Source: Raineya sp.
GTDB taxonomy: Bacteria > Bacteroidota > Bacteroidia > Cytophagales > Thermonemataceae
Direction: 5' to 3'
DNA: 64,000 nucleotides
NCBI GenBank assembly: GCA_025454915.1
Contig: JALONN010000003.1
Span: forward strand, 1 to 64,000
The position numbers were made by a program, and so were the translations under genes. The notes beneath the pieces were generated by a model. It did not search any database and was not told the origin of the DNA. It saw nothing but the letters and a program-made list of their open reading frames with translations. Within the stretch, counting starts at the first letter, position 1; each line of letters begins with the position of its first letter. Positions 35,671-44,224 of the stretch are shown piece by piece.

Positions 35671-36384
35671 ATGAAAAAAATACTTTTTATCTTTTTGGTA
35701 TTCATACAGTTACCACTTTTTGCTCAAGAAGGAGATATTCTGCATGATGGACTTTTTTGGGGTATTGCTGGAGTTAGTACTACTAAACAAAACACACCTT
35801 GGGGCGTAGATTTGAGTGTTCAAAATAGAATGTATAAGAATTTCTCAAGATTACAGACTATTTTAGGAACTGTACATTTAAACTATCGAAAGCCCAATCA
35901 GCCATGGGGATTTGCTGTAGGGTATATAGGAGGTGTTTTTGAACCTTTGGGGGTACTTCATATTGCTCAGGGGCGTATCAATCGATTTGGGACACTTGCC
36001 AATGGGAAAATCCCTTTTCTAGCTCGTCTGAGTTATGACAGATTGTGGGCTAATCCTATATACGAAACAGATGTTAGAACACCTGTTAATCATCGTTGGC
36101 GTTTATTAGGACAAATTACACCTCCCATTACCAAAAAAATCAGTGGCTTTCTAGCCTTTGAACCATTTATTATCAGGAGAGGGCTGTGGTTTAGCGAAAC
36201 AAGAGGGCAGGCTGGTTTTCGTTTTTTATTGAAAAATGCTAATTTGGATGTATTGTATTTTAACAGATGGTTAAAGCCTATCAATGAAAGAGACTTTACA
36301 CGATTTGAACATGTTTTTCAGGTGATTTATATGCATAGAATTCAATTTAAGTCTAAAAAACAAACTGAAAATCCAGTAAATTAA
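35671..36384 (+). CDS. Probable outer-membrane beta-barrel protein (DUF2490-like)
   Basis: A 237-residue precursor with signal peptide ending in LPLFAQ. The remainder has amphipathic strands with conserved turns (WGVDLSVQNRMYKNFSRLQTILG, WRLLGQITPPITKKISGFLAFEPFII, EHVFQVIYMHRI), as in DUF2490 outer-membrane proteins. The family function is not established. It overlaps nothing but lies only 8 bases before the next gene, with which it is probably co-transcribed. Confidence 0.72.
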   Translation: MKKILFIFLVFIQLPLFAQEGDILHDGLFWGIAGVSTTKQNTPWGVDLSVQNRMYKNFSRLQTILGTVHLNYRKPNQPWGFAVGYIGGVFEPLGVLHIAQGRINRFGTLANGKIPFLARLSYDRLWANPIYETDVRTPVNHRWRLLGQITPPITKKISGFLAFEPFIIRRGLWFSETRGQAGFRFLLKNANLDVLYFNRWLKPINERDFTRFEHVFQVIYMHRIQFKSKKQTENPVN

Positions 36385-36392
36385 AATATTAT

Positions 36393-36830
36393 ATGAAAAG
36401 GAACTTAATCATTTTTTACCTTTTACTGATTAGTCAAACTATTGTTGCTCAGAAAATTAGCAAAAAAGATGAAACCACATTAAAAACGATTCTGAAAAAT
36501 CAGCAGGAGGCATGGAATAAAGGTGATTTGGATGGTTTTATGGAAGGATACTGGCAATCGGATTCGCTTAAATTTATTGGAAAAAATGGCATTACATATG
36601 GCTGGAAAGCTACTTTAGACCGTTATAAAAAAGGTTACCCTGATAAAGCCACTATGGGTACATTAGAATTTACAATTCTTCATGCCGATTTTATCAGTAA
36701 GGATGCAATATTGATGATTGGTAAATGGTACTTGAAAAGAGATGAAAAAGGAGATGTCAGTGGGCATTTTTCGCTTTTATGGCGAAAAATAAAAGGAAAA
36801 TGGGTGATTTGTGCAGACCATTCAAGTTAA
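36393..36830 (+). CDS. Secreted NTF2-like (SnoaL/DUF4440) protein
   Basis: A 145-residue precursor with signal peptide ending in TIVAQ. The mature part has the NTF2-like cone fold signature: LKNQQEAWNKGDLDGFMEGYWQSDSLKFIGKNG, then a central TLDRYKKGYPDK helix, and a C-terminal HFSLLWRKIKGKWVICADHSS sheet. Members of this superfamily are ligand-binding or enzymatic (isomerase, hydrolase) or have no known activity. It is periplasmic by its signal and follows the DUF2490-like gene by 8 bases. Confidence 0.85.
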   Translation: MKRNLIIFYLLLISQTIVAQKISKKDETTLKTILKNQQEAWNKGDLDGFMEGYWQSDSLKFIGKNGITYGWKATLDRYKKGYPDKATMGTLEFTILHADFISKDAILMIGKWYLKRDEKGDVSGHFSLLWRKIKGKWVICADHSS

Positions 36831-36918
36831 AATAGTCAGAGTCAAAACTTATCTTTCAAATAAAATGTTTTATAATTGCTTAATACTAAAATCATTCTAT
36901 TAACTACTAAAATCAACT

Positions 36919-38124
36919 ATGGCAGAAGCATTTATTTATGATATAGCTCGTACACCACGAGGCAAGGGTAAAAATGATGGTTCTTTGCATACCATCCAAC
37001 CTATCACACTTTTAACAACTGTTTTACAAGCTCTTAGAGATAAAAATCAGTTAGACACCTCCTTGATTGAAGATATTATCATTGGTTGTGTTACGCCTGT
37101 TGCTGAACAAGGTTCAGATATTGCCCGTACAGCTGCTATTGTGGCGGGTTATGCCGAAACAACAGCAGGTGTACAAATTAACCGTTTTTGTTCTTCTGGG
37201 CTGGAGGCTATCAATATGGCTGCTGCTTATATCATGTCAGGGCAATTTGATGCTTTGATAGCTGGTGGAGTGGAGTCTATGTCTCGTATCCCGATGGGTT
37301 CGGATGGAGGAGCTTTGTTTACAAGCCCTGCCATTGTCGCCAAACATAAAATTGTACCACAAGGCATTTCTGCCGATTTGATAGCGTCCAAATATGGTTA
37401 CAAACGTCAGGATTTGGATGCATATGCTGTAGAATCACATAAAAGAGCTTATCAGGCTCAACTAAACGGATATTTCAAGTCTATTGTACCTGTAAAAGAT
37501 CAAGCTGGTTTTACGATTTTAGATAATGACGAGACCGTTCGTCCTGAAACAACACTTGAAACGTTAGCCAAACTACAACCAGCTTTTGCCATGATGGGAC
37601 AAATGGGGGGACTTGACAACCTAGCTCTGATGCAATATCCTGAAGTTGAGAAAATTGACCATGTACACCATGCAGGTAATAGTTCGGGAATTGTTGATGG
37701 TTCGGCAGTTACATTGCTTGGCAACAAGGAGTTTGGTGTAAAAACAGGCTTAAAACCCAGAGCTAAAATCAAAGCATTTACTATTATTGGTTCAGAACCA
37801 ACCATTATGCTGACTGGTCCTGTGCCTGCTGTTCAGAAAATACTGAAAAAGAATGGAATGCAAGCCAATGATATAGATTTGTATGAAGTAAACGAAGCTT
37901 TCGCAGTAGTACCCATGTTTTTTATGGATGCTTTGGGCGTATCGCATGATAAAGTAAATGTAAATGGAGGTGCTATAGCCTTAGGGCACCCTCTTGGAGC
38001 TACTGGAGCTGTTATTTTGGGTACCCTTTTGGATGAACTTGAACGCAGAGACAAACAAACTGGTTTGGCTACGCTTTGTATTGGTGGAGGCATGGGAATC
38101 GCTACAATTATTGAGAGAGTGTAA
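36919..38124 (+). CDS. Acetyl-CoA C-acyltransferase (thiolase)
   Basis: A 401-residue thiolase that condenses or cleaves acyl-CoA with acetyl-CoA. The nucleophile is Cys91 in NRFCSSGLEA, the active-site loop near the C-terminus shows GGAIALGHPLGATGA and the second catalytic cysteine lies in CIGGGMGIA. The start sequence EAFIYDIARTPRGKG is typical of degradative (FadA/FadI-like) thiolases. No beta-oxidation partner such as fadB is adjacent. Confidence 0.94.
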   Translation: MAEAFIYDIARTPRGKGKNDGSLHTIQPITLLTTVLQALRDKNQLDTSLIEDIIIGCVTPVAEQGSDIARTAAIVAGYAETTAGVQINRFCSSGLEAINMAAAYIMSGQFDALIAGGVESMSRIPMGSDGGALFTSPAIVAKHKIVPQGISADLIASKYGYKRQDLDAYAVESHKRAYQAQLNGYFKSIVPVKDQAGFTILDNDETVRPETTLETLAKLQPAFAMMGQMGGLDNLALMQYPEVEKIDHVHHAGNSSGIVDGSAVTLLGNKEFGVKTGLKPRAKIKAFTIIGSEPTIMLTGPVPAVQKILKKNGMQANDIDLYEVNEAFAVVPMFFMDALGVSHDKVNVNGGAIALGHPLGATGAVILGTLLDELERRDKQTGLATLCIGGGMGIATIIERV

Positions 38125-38154
38125 TTTTTATAATCGAAATTATCAATACATATA

Positions 38155-38188
38155 GTAGATACACACTGCAGTGTGTATCTACGTTTTT
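38155..38188 (+). terminator. Terminator of the thiolase gene (28-bp perfect palindrome)
   Basis: Bases 38155-38182 form a perfect palindrome with half-site GTAGATACACACTG; the fold leaves a 2 to 4 base loop. It is followed by GTTTTTTA. The tight stem plus T tract after the stop fits a terminator. Its lack of any mismatch makes a protein-binding operator a second possibility. Confidence 0.75.
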
Positions 38189-38211
38189 TACAATTCAAAT
38201 CTACAACATAA

Positions 38212-38502
38212 ATGCCTGATAAATTTTCTTTGTTTCGTAAAATAGCTTTTATAGAAGGCTGTTCCTATCTGCTTTTTGGGCTTACCATGCCACTCAAATA
38301 CTTTCTCAAGATACCACAACCCAATTATATAGTAGGTATGGCACATGGGATCTTGTTTATTGCGTACTGTTTACTTCTTTTACAGGTTTGGATTGAATTC
38401 AACTGGAAATTTAAAAGAGCTTTTCTTGCTTTTTTAGTTTCATTGCTTCCTTTTGGGACATTCTGGGCAGAAAAAAAGGATTGGTTCAGTACATTGAAAT
38501 AA
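38212..38502 (+). CDS. DUF3817 family membrane protein
   Basis: A 96-residue membrane protein with three hydrophobic segments. The opening FRKIAFIEGCSYLLFG and the mid motif GMAHGILFIAYCLLLLQVW match DUF3817, a small family of unknown function found beside transporters in many bacteria. The short loop PFGTFWAEKKDW near the C-terminus is also conserved in the family. It lies 69 bases ahead of rpoN; an intervening sigma-54-like promoter suggests separate transcription. Confidence 0.85.
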   Translation: MPDKFSLFRKIAFIEGCSYLLFGLTMPLKYFLKIPQPNYIVGMAHGILFIAYCLLLLQVWIEFNWKFKRAFLAFLVSLLPFGTFWAEKKDWFSTLK

Positions 38503-38526
38503 AAAACTTTTTCATTTTTTTTAAAA

Positions 38527-38543
38527 TTGGCAAAATTATTGCT
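38527..38543 (+). promoter_or_regulatory. Candidate sigma-54 promoter upstream of rpoN
   Basis: TTGGCAAAATTATTGCT matches the -24/-12 sigma-54 consensus TTGGCACG-N4-TTGCW, with the GG and GC pairs exactly 12 bases apart. Transcription would begin near 38553, about 20 bases before the rpoN start. No bacterial enhancer-binding protein gene is in the window. Confidence 0.5.
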
Positions 38544-38571
38544 ATGTTGCATGCTCTTATGCTAAAGACTT

Positions 38572-40083
38572 ATGCAAAAGTTAGGTTTACATCAAACACT
38601 GCAACAAAAGTTATCTCCTCAGCAGATACAATTTATAAAGTTGCTCCAAATACCCACAATAGAATTAAAGGCTCGTATTCAAGAAGAGTTAGAAATTAAT
38701 CCTGCTTTAGAAGAAGGAAAAGAGGATATTTTTGACCAGAACGAAAGCGTTTCTAGTACAGAAGACAGCTACGAAGAGGATTATGACAATTTTGATGATG
38801 ATAGTTATGATGATGATTATAGCAATGATAGTGATGAGGTAAATATCAGCGATTATATTCAGGCTGAAGAGGATAGTTATAAAACTCAGATGAATAATGG
38901 AGGTGGTGATGATGAAGACAAACAAATGCCTATTTCAGTTGGAATCACGTTTTTTGAAGCTTTAGATGCTCAACTGGGCTATTTACGTTTGGATGAGAGA
39001 GAGAGTATTATCGGAAAACAAATTATTGGTAGTCTAGATAATGATGGTTATTTGCGTAGAGAAATACCTGCTATCGTCAATGATTTGGCATTTACTCAAA
39101 ACGTAGAAACAGACCAAGAAGAAGTTTTAGATATTCTCAGGAAAATTCAACGTTTTGACCCTGCAGGTGTAGGAGCAAGAAACCTACAAGAGTGCCTCTT
39201 GATTCAGCTGAAACGTAAAAAAGAAGAAGAATTACATACAGATGAAGAACGCCAATTGTTAGAAATGGCTATTGAAATTATTGAAGATAATTTTGAAGAG
39301 TTTACTAAAAAACATTACCCTAAAATAGAAAAACGCCTCAATATCTCAGAAGAGGAGCTAAAGCCTATTATCAAAATAATTACCAAGCTAAACCCTAAAC
39401 CTGGTGAAACAGAAGATGGTGAAAGCATCACTCAATATGTCATTCCTGATTTTATCCTTACCAATAACAATGGAAAATTAGATTTGACATTGAATTCTCG
39501 TAATGCTCCCGAATTGCGTATCAGTCGTTCATTTGCCGAAATGTTAGATACTTATCATAAAAGCAATAAAAATGATAAGGCTATTAAGGAAACAGTCTCT
39601 TTTGTAAAACAAAAACTAGATGCAGCTAAATGGTTTATTGATGCTATCAAGCAACGTCAGCAAACCCTTCTGAAAACCATGCAGGCAATTATAGAATTTC
39701 AGTACGATTTCTTTTTGGAAGGAGATGAGAGTAAATTTAAACCCATGATTCTCAAAGATGTAGCTGAGAAAATAGCAATGGATATTTCGACAGTTTCAAG
39801 GGTGGCAAACAGCAAAACGGTACAAACAGAATTTGGTGTATATCCGCTTAAATACTTCTTCTCTGAGGGAATTGCAACAGAAACAGGTGAAGATGTAAGT
39901 AGTAGAGAAGTAAAAGCAAAACTCAAAGAGTTTGTAGATAATGAAGATAAGAAAAAACCTCTTTCTGATGATAAATTAGAAAAAATGCTTCATGATTCAG
40001 GTTATTTGATAGCCCGAAGAACAGTAGCCAAATATCGAGAGCAATTGGGCATTCCTGTGGCTCGACTAAGAAAAGAAATTTAA
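38572..40083 (+). CDS. rpoN: RNA polymerase sigma-54 factor
   Basis: A 503-residue RpoN that recognises -24/-12 promoters and needs an AAA+ activator. Region I is visible at the N-terminus (QKLGLHQTLQQKLSPQQIQFIKLLQIPTIEL). Region II is an unusually long acidic linker (about residues 46-120) with many Asp/Glu. The core-binding and DNA-binding parts follow, including SRVANSKTVQTEFGVYPLKYFFSEG, and the RpoN box is ARRTVAKYRE (481-490). It is followed by a methyltransferase gene after 3 bases. Confidence 0.96.
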   Translation: MQKLGLHQTLQQKLSPQQIQFIKLLQIPTIELKARIQEELEINPALEEGKEDIFDQNESVSSTEDSYEEDYDNFDDDSYDDDYSNDSDEVNISDYIQAEEDSYKTQMNNGGGDDEDKQMPISVGITFFEALDAQLGYLRLDERESIIGKQIIGSLDNDGYLRREIPAIVNDLAFTQNVETDQEEVLDILRKIQRFDPAGVGARNLQECLLIQLKRKKEEELHTDEERQLLEMAIEIIEDNFEEFTKKHYPKIEKRLNISEEELKPIIKIITKLNPKPGETEDGESITQYVIPDFILTNNNGKLDLTLNSRNAPELRISRSFAEMLDTYHKSNKNDKAIKETVSFVKQKLDAAKWFIDAIKQRQQTLLKTMQAIIEFQYDFFLEGDESKFKPMILKDVAEKIAMDISTVSRVANSKTVQTEFGVYPLKYFFSEGIATETGEDVSSREVKAKLKEFVDNEDKKKPLSDDKLEKMLHDSGYLIARRTVAKYREQLGIPVARLRKEI

Positions 40084-40086
40084 TTC

Positions 40087-40848
40087 ATGAAAAAGCTAAT
40101 CCTAAAACTTATAGATAATCTAGGTTATAAACTAGAAAAAAAGCCACATCCAAGTCTGTTAATAGAAAATGAGCTAGCTTTTGATAAGGAATTTATGGAA
40201 ATATACAATTTGTGCAAGCCTTATACCATGACAAGTCTTGCAAGAATGTATGCCCTTTATCAATCTGTTAAATATGTTGTTCAAAACAATATAGAAGGTG
40301 ATTTTGTAGAATGTGGTGTCTGGAAAGGTGGAAGCTCTATGCTGATAGCCAGATACTTACAGATTCATCAGGTAAGAAATAAGAAAGTATATCTCTATGA
40401 CACCTTTGAAGGAATGTCTGCACCCACAGAAAAAGATGTAGATATTAAAGGAGATACGGCTCAAAGTTCTCTTTCTAAACAAGACAAAGAAGACGATAAA
40501 TCAATTTGGTGTTATAGTGCTTTGGAGGAAGTTCAAAACAATTTAGCCAAAACTCAATTTAGTCAAGAAAATTTGGTATTCGTGAAAGGAAAAGTAGAAG
40601 ATACAATCCCTGAGACAATCCCTTCTAAAATAGCTTTACTGCGTTTAGATACAGATTGGTACGAATCCACGTTACATGAACTGCAATATCTTTATCCTCT
40701 TCTGGAGAATAAAGGACCTTTGATTATCGACGATTATGGACACTGGCAGGGTTGTAGGAAAGCTGTAGATGAATATTTTGCAGAGAAGAAGATTCATCCT
40801 CTTTTACAAAGAATAGATTATACAGGTAGAATGATGATAAAGTTTTAA
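40087..40848 (+). CDS. TylF/MycF-like O-methyltransferase
   Basis: A 253-residue SAM-dependent methyltransferase resembling TylF/MycF macrocin O-methyltransferases. Motifs include EGDFVECGVWKGGSSML (SAM site), YLYDTFEGMSAP, FVKGKVEDTIP, ALLRLDTDWYEST (metal/acceptor-site acids) and PLIIDDYGHW. In other bacteria these act on sugar hydroxyls in glycans or antibiotics. It lies in the rpoN-methyltransferase-aspartokinase run with 3 to 6 base gaps, so it is likely co-transcribed, though functions do not obviously connect. Confidence 0.9.
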   Translation: MKKLILKLIDNLGYKLEKKPHPSLLIENELAFDKEFMEIYNLCKPYTMTSLARMYALYQSVKYVVQNNIEGDFVECGVWKGGSSMLIARYLQIHQVRNKKVYLYDTFEGMSAPTEKDVDIKGDTAQSSLSKQDKEDDKSIWCYSALEEVQNNLAKTQFSQENLVFVKGKVEDTIPETIPSKIALLRLDTDWYESTLHELQYLYPLLENKGPLIIDDYGHWQGCRKAVDEYFAEKKIHPLLQRIDYTGRMMIKF

Positions 40849-40854
40849 TTAGCA

Positions 40855-42120
40855 ATGACTTATAAAATATTTAAGTTTGGTGGTGCTTCTGTAAAAGATG
40901 CAGAAGCTGTAAAAAATGTAGCTCATATTATCAGAGAATTTGGCTCTCAAAATAATTTACTTGTTGTTGTTTCGGCAATGGGTAAAACTACCAATGCTCT
41001 TGAAAGATTGCTCAATGATTTTTTTGAGCAAAAAGACTGGCAAATAGAGTACGAAACACTCAAAAAATATCACCTTGAAATTGTAGAACGCTTGTTTTCT
41101 AAAGACCACCTAATCTACACAGCTTTAGACTACTTGTTCTTACAACTTAAAGATACTCTGCTTAATAAAATAAAGCCAAACCAATATGATGAAAGTTATG
41201 ACCAAATTGTAAGTTTTGGTGAGGTCGTTTCCTCACAAATATTGAGCTATTATTTAAAAGAGCAAAAAATTGATAATGAATGGATTGAGGCGAAAGATTA
41301 TATCAAAACAGATACCACTTGGAGGGAAGGGAAAGTAGACTTGCCTTGGACTGAAAATCTGGTGAAAAGAGAATTGAAACCAATCTTGCAAGATAAGCTT
41401 ATTGTTACACAGGGCTTTTTAGGTGGAACATTAGGGCATAAAGTAACTACTTTAGGTAGAGAGGGTTCTGATTATTCAGCTTCTATTTTTGCATATTGTT
41501 TGGATGCTGAATCTGTAACTATTTGGAAAGATGTTCCCGGTATTTTAAATGCAGACCCAAAGAAAATACCTGATACACAGCTTTATACAACACTTTCTTA
41601 TACAGAAGCCGCTGAAATGACATTTTATGGAGCAAATGTCATTCACCCCAAAACTATTAAGCCTTTAGCCAATAAAAATATCCCTTTATATGTTCGATCT
41701 TTTGTAGAACCCAGTAAATCAGGTACTTGTATTGATGGAGAGGCGAGCCAACGCCAAACACCTACGATTATTTTCAAACCTAATCAGGTGCTTTTAACCT
41801 TTAGTGTAAAAGATTTGGCATTTATTACAGAAGAAAATCTCAGTAAAATACTGCATACTTTTACGCAACTCAATTGTAAAATTAATCTGATGCAAAGCTC
41901 GGCTGTATCGTTTTCTATTTGTACTGATTACCAGACTCATCGAATAGAAAAAGTATGCGAGTTTTTGGAAGAAGAATTTGCCATTAAACAGGAGAAGAGT
42001 GTTCAGTTGCTTACAGTATTGTATTATGATGAGCAGAATCTTCAAAAACTGATTTCAAATTATCAGAAAGTATTAGAACAAAAAACACCTCAATATTACA
42101 GAGTCGTTGTATCTGAGTAG
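40855..42120 (+). CDS. lysC: Aspartate kinase (monofunctional)
   Basis: A 421-residue aspartokinase, the first step to lysine, threonine and methionine. The kinase domain shows FKFGGASVKDAEAVKNV, VVVSAMGKTTNALE, EVVSSQILSYYL and the GREGSDYSASIFAYCL segment. The C-terminal about 130 residues carry tandem ACT regions, expected for feedback control. It lacks a homoserine dehydrogenase fusion. It ends 14 bases before a convergent gene with no obvious terminator. Confidence 0.94.
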   Translation: MTYKIFKFGGASVKDAEAVKNVAHIIREFGSQNNLLVVVSAMGKTTNALERLLNDFFEQKDWQIEYETLKKYHLEIVERLFSKDHLIYTALDYLFLQLKDTLLNKIKPNQYDESYDQIVSFGEVVSSQILSYYLKEQKIDNEWIEAKDYIKTDTTWREGKVDLPWTENLVKRELKPILQDKLIVTQGFLGGTLGHKVTTLGREGSDYSASIFAYCLDAESVTIWKDVPGILNADPKKIPDTQLYTTLSYTEAAEMTFYGANVIHPKTIKPLANKNIPLYVRSFVEPSKSGTCIDGEASQRQTPTIIFKPNQVLLTFSVKDLAFITEENLSKILHTFTQLNCKINLMQSSAVSFSICTDYQTHRIEKVCEFLEEEFAIKQEKSVQLLTVLYYDEQNLQKLISNYQKVLEQKTPQYYRVVVSE

Positions 42121-42134
42121 AATAATCCTCTATT

Positions 42135-42779
42135 TTACTCAGGTATGGGTACTTTTTCGCCTAAAAATTTGGGTTTTGCACCTATCAGATAATCAACAAA
42201 TACCTTTACACGAGCTAGTTTTTCACGAGCCTGTACTTTAAAACCATAATTGATGCTCACATCACGAGCATTGAAGCCAATGGCGTCTATACCTTCTTTG
42301 GAGGCAATATAAACAGCTCTTGCGTTATGAAAGGGTTGAGATATAATAGTTGCTGATGTTTGGCTAAAAATTTCACGCAATCTTATCACAGAATCGAAGG
42401 TTCTAAAACCTGCATAATCCAAGAAAATATGTGTAGAATCAACACCAGCCTTGATTAAATCCGAACGCATCATCTCTGGCTCATTGTATTCTTTTCTTCC
42501 ATTATCACCACTAATAATTATGTACTTAATCTTTTTGGCTTTAAAGAGTTCTGAGGCAGCTCGTATTCGATAGGTATAGTACAAATTGATATATCCATTT
42601 TCTAAATTTTTAGCTGTTCCTAAGAGTAAACCTACTTTATTATAGGGAATACTTTGCACATCTGTATAAAGTCTGTTTTTAGTGGCTTTTGCAATAAGAT
42701 TATCACAGACATACACAACAACTGCACAAACCACAAGGGTAAGGAGAATGCCATAAAATATCCATTTCTTTCTTTTCAT
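42135..42779 (-). CDS. sanA: SanA/YdcF-like DUF218 membrane protein
   Basis: A 214-residue protein with an N-terminal transmembrane helix (about 7-27) and a DUF218 domain. The features VGLLLGTAKNLENGYINLYYTYRIRAASELFKAKKIKYIIISGDNG and AGVDSTHIFLDYAGFRTFDSVIRLREIF are typical of SanA, the vancomycin high-temperature exclusion protein linked to outer-membrane barrier function. The catalytic role is unknown. It is convergent with the aspartokinase gene. Confidence 0.9.
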   Translation of the reverse strand: MKRKKWIFYGILLTLVVCAVVVYVCDNLIAKATKNRLYTDVQSIPYNKVGLLLGTAKNLENGYINLYYTYRIRAASELFKAKKIKYIIISGDNGRKEYNEPEMMRSDLIKAGVDSTHIFLDYAGFRTFDSVIRLREIFSQTSATIISQPFHNARAVYIASKEGIDAIGFNARDVSINYGFKVQAREKLARVKVFVDYLIGAKPKFLGEKVPIPE

Positions 42780-42999
42780 AGTATTGTTTCTATAAAGTAC
42801 TCCAAATTACAAAATAATGAGTGAATAGTGTAAAAAAATCTTGCTCTAGAGCTTAGATTAAAAGTTTAAGATTTTTTTGAATTTTATAAAAAACTGAATA
42901 ACAATGAGATATTAATTGTGTTTGGAAACTACTGGAAAAAATCAAAAAAAATATGTAAGTTTAATGATTAATATTTGACTGAATTAAAATAAAATAGCT

Positions 43000-43479
43000 A
43001 TGGGAGTTTGTACAACAATGTATGCCGTGAATACAAAAATGATGAAGAAAATAAAGGCAGATAATGAAAATTTGGCTTTTGTTGTGGGAGAGTGTGAAGA
43101 AAATGAAGTGTGGAATGTAACCAAGTATGAGTTTGATAAGTCTATTGAAGTTTTTATAGATATTTTTGATGTAGCTGGTGCTAAAAGGTCAGCCAAATTA
43201 ATTAATAGTGAGTATGCAGATTTGGACATCTTTGAATATGATTCGTATGATATTTGGACTGTTTCTCCAGCTAAAGTAAAAACCATGGTAAAGGAGTTGG
43301 AAAGTATAAATATTGAATTATTAAAAACTAAAGAAGGAAATGAAGAAATTACAGATCGAAGAAATCGTATTTTAACAAAAGATGAGTTAGCTAGCTATTT
43401 AGATGATCTAAGTGATATAAAGCAATTTTTGAATGAAACTTCATTGCAAAGTAATTATCTGATTTTTACAGAGGCTTAA
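43000..43479 (+). CDS. Soluble protein of unknown function, possibly DUF1877-like
   Basis: A 159-residue acidic soluble protein. Its start (MGVCTTMYAVNTKMMKKIK), the mid-protein segment IDIFDVAGAKRSAKLINSEYADLDIFEYDSYDIWTVSPAKVKTMVKELESI and its size are reminiscent of DUF1877 (YfbM) proteins, but the resemblance is weak. It precedes a second unrecognised gene by 50 bases and has 220 gene-free bases upstream. The pair resembles small mobile or immunity-type genes, without direct evidence. Confidence 0.6.
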   Translation: MGVCTTMYAVNTKMMKKIKADNENLAFVVGECEENEVWNVTKYEFDKSIEVFIDIFDVAGAKRSAKLINSEYADLDIFEYDSYDIWTVSPAKVKTMVKELESINIELLKTKEGNEEITDRRNRILTKDELASYLDDLSDIKQFLNETSLQSNYLIFTEA

Positions 43480-43529
43480 TCTGTGATTTTTTCTAATTAT
43501 CAAATAAACATATAATTATATTTAAATTT

Positions 43530-44129
43530 ATGGGGGAACTAACAGAAGTTTGCATAAAAAAAATAGATGCAATTACTTGTGAGGTGATGATCAAATCATT
43601 TAGAAGTGATAGTTTACCTAATACTCGGCTCACTTCTTCTCAAGAGATAGCTACAACAGGTTTAGTAATATTATGTCATTTGTTAATGCAAAATCGAAAA
43701 TCTTATATTTTGTTAGATACTTTAAAGAAACAAGTGAGAAATTATCATGATTCTTTGTATCTAAAACCTGAAACAACAAATAGATTTATTGAAAGTGCTT
43801 TTGTCAAAGAGAAGAATCTTCATGATGACATGGATTATATAAATGTGAGCTCTCTACAAATATCAGAAAAGGACAGGCTAAGATTATTTCAAGCTATTGG
43901 TGAAGATGAGGGTTATGAATGGGAGGATGACTTTTCTATTAACGTATTTCATGATGCAACAATTTTAATTGATATATTAGGCAAAAAAAGATATGATGAT
44001 ATTTGTCCTAAAATTACAATCAATCTTACGTTTACAGATACATGTTGGTTGGAAGATATTCCCGATAAAATAGAGGATATGTGTTTGCTAGATAGCTTCA
44101 TTGTTTCTTGGTTAGAAAAAGAAAAATAA
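43530..44129 (+). CDS. Soluble protein of unknown function
   Basis: A 199-residue acidic protein with no signal peptide or membrane segment and three to four cysteines in no metal pattern. Alternating helix-like stretches (SLQISEKDRLRLFQAIGEDEGYEWEDDF) and a beta-like C-terminal part (ITINLTFTDTCWLEDIPDKIEDMCLL) are the only clear features. No family is recognised. It follows the 43000 gene on the same strand. Confidence 0.55.
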   Translation: MGELTEVCIKKIDAITCEVMIKSFRSDSLPNTRLTSSQEIATTGLVILCHLLMQNRKSYILLDTLKKQVRNYHDSLYLKPETTNRFIESAFVKEKNLHDDMDYINVSSLQISEKDRLRLFQAIGEDEGYEWEDDFSINVFHDATILIDILGKKRYDDICPKITINLTFTDTCWLEDIPDKIEDMCLLDSFIVSWLEKEK

Positions 44130-44224
44130 ATTCTTTTTTTTGAAAAAAAGAAGCTCTAAAAGAAGTGTTTCTTGATAGTAATAATTAGCCTACATTTATT
44201 TTTATTTATACAGATTTAAAGAGT

